Part shown: positions 46,989-57,920 of the stretch, piece after piece
Numbering within the stretch: position 1 is the stretch's first letter
Layout: each line of letters begins with the position of its first letter
From: Siphonodentalium dalli
Taxonomy: Eukaryota; Mollusca; Scaphopoda; Gadilida; Siphonodentaliidae
DNA length: 64,000 nt
Assembly: GCA_032622095.1 (NCBI GenBank)
Contig: CP136061.1
Location: forward strand, 16,430,440-16,494,439
Direction of reading: 5' to 3'
The notes under the pieces: generated by a model
What the model saw: only the letters and a program-made list of their open reading frames with translations
Databases searched by the model: none
What the model was told of the DNA's origin: nothing
Program-made: the position numbers and the translations under genes

Positions 46989-47114
46989 AACCCTTTCAGT
47001 GCCAAGTCCGATTTTTGTATCAACCCATATTTCCTTGATCATTTTTCAAATTTATTGATTATAATAATGTGATACATTGATGGAAAGAGCTCTTATAGCT
47101 CTTTCCATCAATGT
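46989..47114. repeat. TTAACCCTTTCAGTGCC end and a 41-nt hairpin
   Basis: TTAA plus CCCTTTCAGTGCCAAG resembles a piggyBac-type terminus, but the partner end was not found. At 47074-47114 ACATTGATGGAAAGAGCT pairs perfectly with its complement around a 5-nt loop. Confidence 0.45.
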
Positions 47115-47219
47115 CTTATCTCCGGATCCATGTTGATTTTAATTACTCATATTTGGCCAATAATGTCTAATGAAATTCATCAACTTTGTCCATTTTACGT
47201 CAGCGAAGAACCGCCAAAC

Positions 47220-47450
47220 ACTTAGTTACTATCTTGAGTAATTAACTTATCTATATCTTGATTAATCAACTTAGCTATATCTTGATTAGCTATCTTGATT
47301 AATCAACATAGCTATATCTTTATTAATCAAGTAAGCTATCTTGAGTTATCAAGCTTAGCTATCTTGATTAAACAACTTAACCAAATTAATATTCAATCTC
47401 GATTAATCAACCATCTTGATTAACTTAGCCATCTTGACCATATCGTACCG
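47220..47450 (+). repeat. Minisatellite of ATCTTGATTAATCAACTTAGCT units
   Basis: Units of about 24 bp with ATCTTGATTAATCAAC and TTAGCTAT words, roughly nine copies with indels, in intron 8. Confidence 0.7.
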
Positions 47451-47661
47451 GGATAGAGCTGGTGAAATATTAACGGCATGTTTGTGTGTGTGATGTGTCG
47501 ATTCTGGCTCAACTGCCCGCTACTTCACCCTCTATTGCATGCAATACTGACCATGGGGTCCAATCTGAAGAGAATATGGTGTCACCGAGAAAAACGACAT
47601 TGTTATTGGGCGCTCGATGCAGACATCCAGTATACGATATATAGTGTATGGAGATGAGTAA

Positions 47662-47947
47662 AATAGTGCCAAATTTGAGCAGTAATCGCTTGTCGCATTT
47701 GTGAAATGTCTATATCGGCTCAATTAGCCAGCAATCAACCCACTACTCCCATACACACACGATATGGGAATCAGTTTTCAGAGTATGGGCGGGGATTTTG
47801 TCGATGTACAGTAATGCACTAAGTAGTCGACTTCTTAACCACAGCAGAATTATGGGTAACTTTTCAGGATTTAGTCGGAAATATGGCTTGTTGCCATTCA
47901 TCGGAAAGCTCTCGGGGTTAAGAAGTCGATTACTTAGAGCATTTCTG
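47662..47947 (-). repeat. Inverted duplication, left arm, containing mariner-type MITE copy 3
   Basis: The reverse complement of 49542-49789, about 95% by eye, diverging after the word GGCACTATT. It contains the MITE 47809-47947 (TA flanks 47807-47808 and 47948-47949) plus about 145 bp of shared flank (CCCGCCCATACTCTG, GTGGGTTGATTGCTGG, CACAAATGCGACAAGCG). Confidence 0.75.
47809..47947. mobile_element. Tc1/mariner-type MITE, copy 3
   Basis: CAGTAATGCACTAAGTAGTCG and inverted CAGAAATGCTCTAAGTAATC ends with TA on both sides; interior GGTAACTTTTCAGGATTTAG as in the other copies. Confidence 0.85.
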
Positions 47948-48029
47948 TAATTATACCCGCACGACCGAAGTAAATGGTGGGTATACTGAATTACAAACTC
48001 CCTGTCCCCCAACCGTCCTCCATCCGACC

Positions 48030-48790
48030 GAGCAGATATCTCAACCATAAGTTGTCGGATCTCAAAATTCTCAATGAAATTTTGTATGGATGTTCACCAC
48101 TATATCAGTACGTTCAGATGGGTGTAACGATTGTGCAATAGTTTTGTTTGGGTTTTCCGTTTCAGAGTTATTCGTCTAGATCTGTATATCTAGAAATGTT
48201 GACATTTGGTGTAAACAATATCTATTCCCAATACAACACAGATTAATATTTTAACAAAATGCTGGTGGATAATTATGGGTTATTGGAATGGGATGAGACA
48301 ACAAGCCTATTGTGCATTTGTTGTCATTGTGTCCGTCTCCCTGAGTATCTCAGTCATGGGTAATATGATCTTAATGAATTTTGGTATGTATGTGCTCATC
48401 ACATGGCCTTATAGTATTTATAGTGGTGTACACATTCTCCGTTCCAGAGTTATGCTCATGTGTTTATCTGTACAAGATTGTCTCAGTCACAGGATATCAT
48501 ATCTCAAATTTGGTAATTGGTTTGAATGTTCACCAAAGAAGTTTTAAATGGTTTTTGTGCTATGGTGGTATTTCTCTTTGTTCATATATAGCAATGTTGA
48601 TATATGTCTGTCCATATGATTGTCTCAACCATGAGGCATCAGACCTCAATGGAGTTGTGTAGATACAAGGACAGCTTTAAAAAAATTATGCGTTGATGCG
48701 ATCGAAAATAGTCGTGCGATGTCTCAATCCTGAGACGTCAGAGCTCAATGAAATTGGGTAGGGACTAATCATGCCCTGAATCTCGACTAT
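48030..48790 (+). repeat. Diverged tandem repeat, unit about 180-240 bp
   Basis: Words such as TCTCAGTCATGG, AATTTTGGTATG, GTTCACCA and TCCGTTCCAGAGTTAT recur about every 180-240 bp. The two short overlapping frames at 48275-48662 fall within it. Not coding as far as I can tell. Confidence 0.45.
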
Positions 48791-49541
48791 TATTCATTAG
48801 GCTACCATAGAGTGAAACGTTTCATACATGCACGCACTTAATAAAACAAGAAAACCAATGTCAGAAATGGTAACGCGCTCAAGATCATATATTATAAACC
48901 CAAGATTGTAATTATAGAATATAAAATATAATGGTTTTGCGAATGACCAACTCAGAATTCCTTTAAAATAACAATAACAACCAGCACCTAATTAACGAAC
49001 CGGCGGTCGACTCGGCCGTCTCCGTCCAAACCCCCAGTGGGCTGCAGAACGAAAACTGTCTATAAAAGTTGAAATATAGGACTTACAAATTATCTTTTTC
49101 ATTTCTTTTATTTGTTATTGACATAGCTTATCACAAACCAAAATGAACATTAATCAATGTTAATTAACGCCAATAAACGAAATTGAAATTCCCAACTACA
49201 CCTTTTACCGGTGACCGGCCTCCTAATCGCGCAGTTCGACTTTTAATCATACCAAAAATTCCCATTCTATAAATAAAACCTCCATTGATAATGTCAGCGC
49301 CCATGTGGAACGATAATATCTCCACCAGTTATACACGCGGCGCGCGTAATTAATAATCATAAAGTTTACGACGTCAGTACTATCGATTGGACCTTGAGAG
49401 AGATTTTTGTTTATTCCTCCACGTAATGGAGACATAGTGTACAATTACATAATAATTATAGAACGACTTCAAAATATTTGAACTTCTTACACGATTAGCA
49501 ATGTTTGTTGACAGTTTTGTTTATATAAAGATGGTTTCAGT

Positions 49542-49789
49542 GAGAGCTTTCCGATGAATGGCAACAAGCCATATTTCCGACTAAATCCTGAAAAGTTACC
49601 CATAATTCTGATGTGGTTAAGAAGTCGACTACTTAGAGCATTACTGTACATCGACAAAATCCCCGCCCATACTCTGCAAACTGATTCCCATACCGTGTAT
49701 GGGAGTAGTGGGTTGATTGCTGGGTAATTGAGCCGATATAGTCATTTCACAAATGCGACAAGCGATTACTGCTCAAATTTGGCACTATT
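49542..49789 (+). repeat. Inverted duplication, right arm, with truncated mariner-type MITE copy 4
   Basis: MITE part 49542-49646 (right end ...GCATTACTG followed by TA), left end lost. The rest matches 47662-47808 inverted. It ends 59 bp before the acceptor of exon 9. Confidence 0.75.
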
Positions 49790-49848
49790 AGTGTATATTA
49801 ATACTAAGCTAAAGTTGATTCGATTGTTTCGTCTCTTCATTGCACCAG

Positions 49849-49951
49849 CTCCACCCAGAGAACCCACTCCTCCACCTTCAAAACAATTAGTGATGCCGAA
49901 GGAAGGAGATTTGCCAGACTACTGGGGTGACTTCAACTTCCAGAAAATTCA
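49849..49951 (+). CDS. Cadherin-like gene, visible exon 9 (proline-rich tail)
   Basis: Acceptor GCACCAG ending 49848 after a pyrimidine-rich tract, donor GTAAGT at 49952, phase 1-2, 103 nt. It encodes PPREPTPPPSK (possible SH3-domain ligand, inference), then KEGDLPDYWGDFNFQKI. The DYWGDFNF patch is a candidate short linear motif but matches no motif I can name. An inverted duplication (arm 49542-49789) ends 59 bp before the exon. Confidence 0.85.
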
Positions 49952-50239
49952 GTAAGTTATAACGAACTTTCCTTCACTTTTTTGATATGCGGAATAACTT
50001 GTCATTTAGCTGAATAATTTTCTTCATCCTTTGGTAAATTTACCAGATCATAGTATTAATCGACAGGAGCTGGAGACATGCTTGGTAAGGAAGTGGATAT
50101 ATTTTTGAGGTCTCTCTTGGTGGGGTGTGTGCATGAGGCTGTAGCCAACGTAGAATTTCCATCTCCACCACTTTAACCAATCCGAAGTTGCACAAGTTCG
50201 GGGAATTCTATTACAGACCCGCCTCGAAACTGGTGCACC

Positions 50240-50520
50240 GAACTATCTAAATGTTGGACATTTTGGCCTCCATGGTGCGAAAAGATCGAAATGTTGGATA
50301 TTTCAGTCCAAAAAAGTTACCAAAAATTAGGAAAATATTCGAATTTTGGTCTAAAAACAACAAACTTCCAAATTTAGGACATTCTCCCCTCTATATATGG
50401 TTCGAAAAATCCGAAATGGTACGTTGTCGTTTCAGTCAAAACATTTTACCGAAATTAGGAAGATATTCGACTTTTGGTCTGAAAACAACGAATTACACAC
50501 TATATACTGGTTGCAGAATC
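50240..50520 (+). repeat. Two-unit tandem repeat (about 150 bp) in intron 9
   Basis: CGAAATGTTGGATATTTCAG...ATTAGGAAAATATTCGA...TTTTGGTCTAAAAACAAC recurs about 145 bp downstream with changes. The short frames at 50251-50744 are products of it. Confidence 0.5.
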
Positions 50521-50766
50521 AGATTATCAGAACAATTTCCATCCATTTTTGGTATGAATTTCAATCTGATGTTACAGTTGTGTCAGACATGAAATTTCAA
50601 ACTGTTGAACATTTTGACCAAAGTTTAATGGTAATACATATATATATCCACTTGTGTTCGAAAATAAGTTGGCAGGCCTACATTTATATGTGTACCCATG
50701 CGATTTTGGTATACATCCAATTGACGATCATAACATTGTCCTGATTCTGTCTTTTCATCTTTTCAG

Positions 50767-50782
50767 GAACACGTACCACTAG
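50767..50782 (+). CDS. Cadherin-like gene, visible exon 10 (last five codons and stop)
   Basis: Acceptor TTTTCAG ending 50766. The single base G completes a Gln codon from exon 9, then NTYH and TAG (50780-50782). The protein C-terminus is thus ...QNTYH. The 3' UTR follows, but I see no AATAAA within about 300 bp, so its end is not placed. The call rests on phase, acceptor quality and immediate stop; exon 9 read-through is the alternative. Confidence 0.65.
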
Positions 50783-50904
50783 GATGGCGTCGTTGGAAAA
50801 GATTGTTTTTTTAATATATTTATTGAAATCAACAACATGTTAAAGAATGACATGGTATACAACAAAACTAAATTGAAAATTGTTCTACTGTTCTATTAGA
50901 GAGA

Positions 50905-51010
50905 GCGCGAGAGATAGAAATATATATATACAAAGAGAGAGAGAGAGAGAGATATATATATATATATATATATATTTTGAGAACTACGTGTATATGTGTG
51001 TATATATATA
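50905..51010 (+). repeat. AG and AT microsatellites
   Basis: (GA)n at 50931-50952, then (TA)n at 50953-50974, then GTGTATATATAT runs. Confidence 0.8.
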
Positions 51011-51264
51011 TGTGTGTGGGTACTTCATAGAATCTAAAATGGCTGCGCGGATTGAGCTCAAACTTCCGATCTAAGGGTAAAATCCCACGGATACCGTCGG
51101 CGTCGCGTTTTGGAGAAGCTCAGAGCACCCGTTCTCCACTCTCAGTCGCAAAAAAACGGCACTGCGGTGGTTAATCAAGTGATAATTTAATGAGCGTTGT
51201 ATATGACGCGTCGCTATAAAAGAGCGTTTGTTTACAATTCAACGCAACGTTATCGCTCTAAATT

Positions 51265-51605
51265 TACCATCGAAAAAATTTAATTTCTTTTATCAAAAAC
51301 ATAATTACGTGCTGGACTCTGTCATTTTAAGAATATGTAACTATTATACACATACACACCAAGTTTCAGCTTAAAATTTTGATAAATAAGAGTTTTATTG
51401 ACATAAATCGATTTTAATGGGAAATACTATGTTAAAATTTAGCATCGAAAAAATTTAATTTCTTCCATCTAAAACATAATTACGTGTTGGACTGTTTCAT
51501 TTTAAGAATATATAAGTATTACACGCAGTCACACGAAGTCTCAGCTTGAAATTTTGAAAAATAAGAGTTTTATCGACATAAATCGATTTGAATGCGAAAT
51601 CATGT
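51265..51605 (+). repeat. Tandem repeat, two units of about 170 bp
   Basis: ACCATCGAAAAAATTTAATTTC...CATAATTACGTG...AATAAGAGTTTTAT...ATAAATCGATTT occurs at about 51268 and again at about 51440, with roughly 90% similarity by eye. Confidence 0.7.
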
Positions 51606-51719
51606 GTTAATAAATTTTGGGGCTCAGCTGTTCTTTGTGTTTTCTAAGCTGCTTCATATTGGGCCCCAGGGTTATTATTTTCGATACACTGTTATAAATT
51701 CTATGGAAGCAAATTGGTC

Positions 51720-51968
51720 AACCCGGGACGGGTCAACCGATTGAGTACATTTGTCCCGAAAGTGTCACGGACGGGGGGAGTGTTTTGGACGAGTCAAATC
51801 ATGACCACGACCTGACCTTGACCTACAAAATTGTCAATTCAAGGTCAAATCGGGTAAAACTTACTGATTTCGACGAAATTTGGTACAAATGCAGCACAAG
51901 TGTCTCGGAACCTGTTGCAATTGCTTTTTCGAACAAAGCCATGGGACGAATGCCGCCAGTGGCGGGCT
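51720..51968 (-). repeat. Relative of the 131-bp repeat, inverted
   Basis: GTGTTTTGGACGAGTCAAATC, GACCTGACCTTGACCT and GACGAAATTTGGTA correspond to the reverse complement of the unit at 1540-2075. About one and a half units. Confidence 0.65.
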
Positions 51969-52149
51969 AACCTGCTAGTATATATATATAGAGAGAGAAT
52001 GTGAGGGAGATAGATATAAATTACAGGGGTGCGAACTGCAGGCTGTGCTGGTTATATTATAGAAAGGGTGTAGAGTGGAGAACGGTATATTGCAAACAAA
52101 ATAAAGGGTAGCAAACAAAATAAAGGATAGCAAACAGACTATATATACT

Positions 52150-52181
52150 GAGAATATCTGCAACTCGAGACGAAGAGAGAT

Positions 52182-52239
<58 letters not shown>

Positions 52240-52350
52240 GAAAGAGAGAGAGGAGAGAGAGAGAGAAGAGAGAGATAGAGAGAACAAAATAGAGGGGATG
52301 GAGATAGAAAGAGAGAGAAAGAGAGAGAGAGAGATAGATCGATAGAGAGA
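52150..52350 (+). repeat. Long (GA)n microsatellite
   Basis: Nearly uninterrupted GAGA with sporadic substitutions. The Leu/Ser-rich frames on the minus strand (e.g. 51975-52430) are translations of it and not genes. Confidence 0.9.
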
Positions 52351-52732
52351 TGGGGAGAGATAGTTTTAGACCGAATAAAGATATGGCGAGGGAAAGATTC
52401 TGTCTCACATTTCGTCAATTTAATCGTCAAATACGGATTATTTTTATGTTTTGTTATACTTCACAGATTATTTATTTTCGTAATTTGTTTTTAATAATGC
52501 TATTTCACTTCTGTGATGTTTCCTTCTCTTATTCCCATGTCATCATAATTGTAAGGTAAACTAACGTCCATGGGCTTGTTAAAATATCTAGTCCGGTTTT
52601 CAAGCTTGATCTGAGTTGAGATTCAGATCGATACTTGGCCATTTCAATAAGAAATGAGAATTTGTTCACGCTCTCTTGAGTATGCACATTGAAGCAATGA
52701 ACACTCATACTGAGTCCGTACCTCCATATATA

Positions 52733-52920
52733 TGATATATGATATATTTAAGAATTGAATGTAGTGGGTGTGTGTTATTGGGGGATACGGCGCTGGGTTG
52801 TTGGGGTACATGTGTGAACCGCGAAACGGTTCATACTAAATGTTCACCCAACGACCACATCGCCGTATCCCCCAATAACACACACACACACCCACTACAT
52901 TCATTTCTTATATTGATATA
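52733..52920. repeat. Long palindrome with 5-nt loop
   Basis: GAATGTAGTGGGTGTGTG and GTTATTGGGGGATACGGCG at the left are matched inverted at the right; the stem continues through GGGTTGT...GTGTGAACCG around a CGAAA loop near 52826, with a length difference in the GT run. Outer TATAT words pair too. Confidence 0.75.
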
Positions 52921-53370
52921 GCTTTTTGATGATTTATTCCCATAAAAAAGCTGAGTGTATTCTTAGCCCACGCAGCACATTACGTCAGCCCAATATAAGA
53001 TTTCCAAGCACTTAGCAACGGTAACGTGATCGATATAAACACTGACTTCAGATGTAATTGGGCTGAACATTGAAAATCACGCCCAATTATTCTGCTGACC
53101 GCTTTTAGTGATGCACTAAAGTCCAAATAAATCGAAATTGTGAAAACGGCTTACCATACTATACATACTTAAAAAAATATTTGTAGTTTAGTAAAAACGC
53201 AAATCAGTTGTGTCAGGACCCATCTTTTGAATTTCAGGTTGTGAATAACAGGTTTCTGCAAGTATCAAAAATTGGTCGCCTCAGCACCACCTTAAAGGGG
53301 TACTGTACACTAAATCCAGCCATTTATGGCCGGACCATCTCCTATTACACTCAACAGAATATATGCAATT

Positions 53371-53783
53371 AAAGGCCCACTTAATTTTCGAATCACCAGA
53401 TCACATGTTCCATGTTATATACCATTTGAAAGAAGAAGCTCCAAAACATTGTATTATTAATTGATCCGGTCGAATAAACTGGGAACATGTTGTTTTTGTC
53501 AAGGTACCAAGATGTGTTCTGTATTTAATTTTGATCCGGACTGTACTATAAAGTATATTATACTCAATGGAAGGGGAATAACTCTACCTCTTAGTTTGAA
53601 TTCTGATGCATTCTGGGTTGACAAGGGGGAAGTCTTGGAATGAATCTTTATCACTTGGTGGACAGTCCTAGGCAACAGCTGCTTCGTATTCTGGTGGAAT
53701 ATATATATTTTTTGGTTCCTCTTCCAAAACGTATATAATATGGAAGTATGTTATCTGGGCATTCGAAAATAAAGTGGGCCTTT
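53371..53783. mobile_element. MITE with AAAGGCCCACTTNATTTTCGAA ends
   Basis: Left AAAGGCCCACTTAATTTTCG and inverted right AAAGGCCCACTTTATTTTCG, 413 bp apart end to end; TTAA-like flanks at the left but not clearly at the right. A fragment of the family is at 2228-2275. Confidence 0.7.
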
Positions 53784-53926
53784 AATCAATGAACTTGAGC
53801 CAGGGATGAGTGCAAAATACATACTTTAAGAAGAAAGCCCACCATCACTACAACGACAATGATAGACAATGATTATGTGCTATCTCGCTCTCTTTTTATT
53901 TTGCTCTCTTAATAAAACTATTGTTC

Positions 53927-54249
53927 CAAACTCCATGCAGCGCCATCTCCGTTAGGACCTATCACTGCGATTGATCACTGCCACAAGGAGGGTACTTTGC
54001 GGACCGATGCATCTATTTTTACGTATCGTCGGAACTATATTTAGTCACCTAAGGCTTATTTTGACCACCACAGGTTTGCAATAATGGTAATTATTTCGGT
54101 ATTGATGAGAACAATATGAACTGAGCCAGACACAGACAATTTTAATCATAAAACATAAGAACTAAGATCAGGTCAGAAATCCTTACCAAATGTCCTTGTG
54201 GCAGTGGTATCTCATCGGAGCGATGTGAGATAACTCTGCCTGGAGTTTG
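53927..54249 (+). mobile_element. Mutator-like MITE family 2, copy 2
   Basis: Ends CAAACTCCATGCAGCGCC and inverted CAAACTCCAGGCAGAG, perfect 9-bp target duplication CTATTGTTC (53918-53926 and 54250-54258). The best-preserved copy of the family. Confidence 0.9.
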
Positions 54250-54967
54250 CTATTGTTCCTCATCCCGATCAACGAACAGCTTTTTTTGTATCGGATAACA
54301 GTGAGTCATTAGTAGAGGTATGTGTATTTGCTTGATTCCGTTGATAACACCCACGGATTCCCACTAATGGACGGCGTTTTGTTGAGGATATTATCGGAGT
54401 TATTGTTAAATGGATATTTGATCTTGCGAATGCTGGTCTAAAAACTAAAATATAGCCTGAAGCTTGCTGGATTGTGCAAACAGTTTCTGTCTACTGCGAC
54501 ATGTATATCTGCTACCCACATAGAATCATAGTCGAAAAATCGATAATAGGTTTCCACAAGCGAATTCGCGTTTAAAACATGTATAGTGCAGATTGCATTG
54601 AGGTCTATTAAAACTGCAAGGCAGAGTTCTGTTCCTCGATACGCTGGTCGGACCACTACCACCACGTACAGATGTAAGCTTTTCTCACATTTTGTATTAC
54701 AGACTTTTGTCAGTCATAGTTTTTTCTTTATTATTCTGAGAAACTAATCTGAAAATTGCCTGATCTGATCAAACTATAGTCCGAATTTGTCCGATATATA
54801 CACTGTAAAATGTCACCGTTGTTTTTAAGGTATAATACGGTAAATTAGTTACAGTATCGAGTCGTAAACTCATTTTCATTATAATAACAATGTTGTTTGC
54901 ATCGTTCTAGAGAACATGAGTGTATTTTGCACTAATCCATGGCTGAAATTCATTCATTCAATTATTT

Positions 54968-55115
54968 GCACTTAAGCGCAAATACCACATATTGTGCTTA
55001 AGCACAAATAGGGCGTTTACGCTTATGCGTATGAATTGTGCTTAAGCGCAATTAATTGCGCTTAAGCGTAATGAATTGCGCTTAAGCGAAATTAATTGCG
55101 CTTAAGTGTAATTGT
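54968..55115. repeat. Array of TTGCGCTTAAGCGCAA palindromes
   Basis: About seven copies of a 16-bp dyad centred on CTTAAG, several separated by ATTAATT or AATGAATT (e.g. 55046-55112). A second small cluster lies at 55963-56008. Confidence 0.75.
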
Positions 55116-55269
55116 GACTACTATCTAACCTACCCATAAACTATTGGCATGACCTGGTGTATCACCTAGCAACACAAGAGGAGCATATTGGGCTAATTTT
55201 AACCTGTTTGAATTAGCCTGAGTACTCAACAGTCAACTGAGAGTATGTGTTCAACAATGATAATCCCTA

Positions 55270-55690
55270 ATTACATATTATCAGCATCCCTATATCCAAA
55301 GAATTGATGTCTCCTTCCCGGAACTCTAGTAATTTTTTATATGATGTTTTTTAATGTATTTTTGCACAGATTTGGGCCATTAATATGGTCATATACTATA
55401 GCATGCATGTGATGTCACTGCACGAGGGCTTGCTTACCTCATATGGTTTACTTATTGACTTAAATCATGAGAAAAACCATATTTTAATATTATCAGCATC
55501 CCTGTCCCAAAAAATTGGTGTCTCATTGCTGGAGCTTCGGTGTCTCAGTCCTCGAGCTCTAGTTTTTTTTTATTAAATCATCATCTCTTGCACAAATCTA
55601 TAGTATTTCCATGGTCATATAGTGTGAATGTGGTCCACCGAGGGCTTGGTTCCCTCATATGGTGTGCCTGTATACTCGAAAATTGAAGAA
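55270..55690 (+). repeat. Tandem duplication, about 215-bp unit
   Basis: TATTATCAGCATCCCT, GAACTCTAG or GAGCTCTAG, TTGCACA, ATGGTCATATA and GAGGGCTTG then CCTCATATGG occur in the same order in both halves (boundary near 55487). Confidence 0.6.
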
Positions 55691-56679
55691 AATCAAAGTC
55701 GCCTCGACTAATACAGAAAGTAATGCTATTGCGAGTAGCCCCAACTAATATATACCGAAGATAATATAATGCTATCACGAGTCGCTCCAACTAAAACAGA
55801 AGGTGATACTATTGTGAGTCAGACATTTTGATAAAGCAGTTGGGCTAGCTCCCTACCCATCCACATCAATGAAAACAAGAGGTGATATGTCAATAGGAGT
55901 TAAGGTTAAGTTATGGATAAACCTATTTATTCACCAGGGATGTTTTGTTACATATAATCATGAGTTGCGCTTAAGCGCAAATAATTACGCTTAAGCGCAA
56001 TTAATTATTAAATGTGAATTTGGCCTCCCATAATTGTCAATATAAATTTTGCCAACCCTAATTATTATATGGTTGAATCACCTATAGAAACTTTTCCAAG
56101 ATGACTTGGCACTGCAATGCTACATCGGGACAATACATAGGCATCTTTCCTGGAACGGTAATATTCACAAACCCACAGCAGTGTAGACCCATAGGTTTAT
56201 CGTTATCAAGTTGTAATATATATATAACAAGAGGTGTGCACTCGAGTGCTAACATACCCCCCACCGTGGCAAATTCAACCCGCATTATCCGTAAACCCAA
56301 CAAAAAAGATTTTTAACTTTAAAGAAAAATTCGGACTAATAATATCGATATGGTGTCACTTCCTTGTGCGCTGTAACACATATGATAAGATGCGTAAACA
56401 CTTCTTTTATGAGATAGGGATGATGAGTGATAAATTTATTGGATTGAATGAAGGCCAAAAATTCCAATACATAATGCAAAATAACGAGCCTCATACATGC
56501 AACATAATCTGCAACATGGTCCGGACATTTTTCAAAGAAAGGTCAGATTCTGCTGATATAATAATGAAATAGTTACTGCAGTATATGTATTATGTTGAAT
56601 CATTGTTGATATTGTTATATATATTTGTTATTTTGACATCGGTCTCGTGTGGACGTTTTATGTCATTAAACTATTTATC

Positions 56680-57170
56680 TATCAAGAAGCTTGTACAGAA
56701 AAAATTATTCAAATTGGTTCATATTTGTTAAAGTTATTAAGTCGGACAAAATTTTCTAAGTCAAAATAAGTCGGAAATGAAGTGTAATATTACGAAAAAC
56801 AGTCTGAGCCTATCCCTAGCCGTATCATGTAGAGATGGTATTGTGAGAAGCATGTATACCAAAAATTATTGAAATCGGTTCATATTTGTTAAAGTTATTA
56901 AGTCGGACAGAATTTTCTAAGTCAAAATAAGTCGAAAATGAGGCGTAACCTAAAAACAAAAGTCGGACGGAACCGCAATTAGCATCATGCGGAGAGGCAG
57001 TCCTAAGGAGATTGCATACAATTTTTTTTTTAAATCGGTTCATAGTTGTTCGAGTTATGAGGTCGGACGGACGGACGGGCGGACGGACTGATACACGAAG
57101 GGAGAAAGCGTGACGGACGGACGGACGCAGTCAATCCAGTATACCCCCCATTTTCTTCGAAAGTGGGGGT
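56680..57170 (-). repeat. Tandem repeat ending in a GGAC array
   Basis: Three units with TCGGTTCATATTTGTTAAAG and TTATTAAGTCGGAC (about 56712, 56870 and 57030), then CGGACGGACGGACGGGCGG (57064-57125) and GTATACCCCC...GGGGGTATA, a small hairpin, at 57140-57173. Related in style to the 19.5-kb array. Confidence 0.6.
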
Positions 57171-57623
57171 ATAAAAACAGCATAACATCGGTTGAGTAAA
57201 CATTTCTCACAGCAAGATTTTAAATCTTTTTATTACACACTCCGCCTGTGTTGAAGGTGTTTTTTCAGTAATTTAAGTCAACTAGCTTCCGTCATGGTAA
57301 CCTACTTAGGATGTAAACGGGTTTGGTCCGAGCCTCATGTTGCATTTACAAATAAAAAATATATATGTGCCGAAACTGTCAATTCCCTTTTATGTGCATG
57401 CTTCATTAAATAGCTGTAATTTTCTTTGTGCAGTTCTACAATTTGGTTGAACATCTGTCCACATCTCTATCTGCCATTATCCCTTGTGATATTGAAACGT
57501 CACATGGCTCAGTCGAGTCTACATAATTTGGAAGGAGGTATAAGATAGGTTGACCAATACACAAACTATTGATGAACCAGCTTCATTTGCTCTGAAAAAT
57601 ACTCTCGCTTAAAAGTTAAATAA

Positions 57624-57674
57624 ACGCTCTTTATTGCTACCATATCGGGACTCGATCAACACTGGACGCTCTTT
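57624..57674 (+). repeat. Paired ACGCTCTTT motif, locus 4
   Basis: Boxes begin at 57624 and 57666 (42 bp), with ACCATATCGGGA between, parallel to the pair at 5516. Confidence 0.6.
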
Positions 57675-57920
57675 TTGGTTTCATGTGCAAATGGCTGTTT
57701 TAGTTTTGGTAGCGGATATCAGGTTTAATTTAGGTTTACAAGACGTATCGTGGCAGCCGATTGCACCAAATGTGCTCGCAAATGCCAGTAGACTATTCTA
57801 TTCAAGATGTTCCAGAAGAGAGAAGACTGAGAGATGCATCTCTTCTCGATGAAATATCTGAGGCGTCATTTCACTATCGAATTTGATTGATTTTCGAATA
57901 AAAAAACATGGCCACCAGGG

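Larger units (their letters stand above)
6412..50782 (+). other. Gene model: cadherin-like type I membrane protein, 10 visible exons, 5' end missing
   Basis: Exons 6412-6586, 7946-8119, 22175-22318, 23189-23314, 24299-24481, 37819-38021, 39585-40336, 46827-46870, 49849-49951 and 50767-50782 all have AG/GT borders and compatible phases (0-1, 1-1, 1-1, 1-1, 1-1, 1-0, 0-2, 2-1, 1-2, 2-stop). They total 1920 nt, giving 639 residues plus TAG. In visible residue numbering: EC1 about 1-115, EC2 117-214, EC3 215-321, EC4 322-431, EC5 432-520, a Gly/Ala/Thr-rich linker 520-552, membrane segment 554-576, cytoplasmic tail 577-639. EC ends carry DxNDNxP-like motifs (DINKIPVF, NVNEPPTF, DTNDEIPTF). The first exon opens with PP, as expected just after such a motif, so at least one more EC repeat lies upstream. 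I see no catenin-binding region; the ligand is unknown. Confidence 0.85.

Noticed and set aside
51975..52430. Leu/Ser-rich minus-strand frames
   Set aside because: Direct translations of the (GA)n microsatellite.
54438..54665. 75-codon minus-strand frame
   Set aside because: No recognisable motif; length expected by chance in this window.
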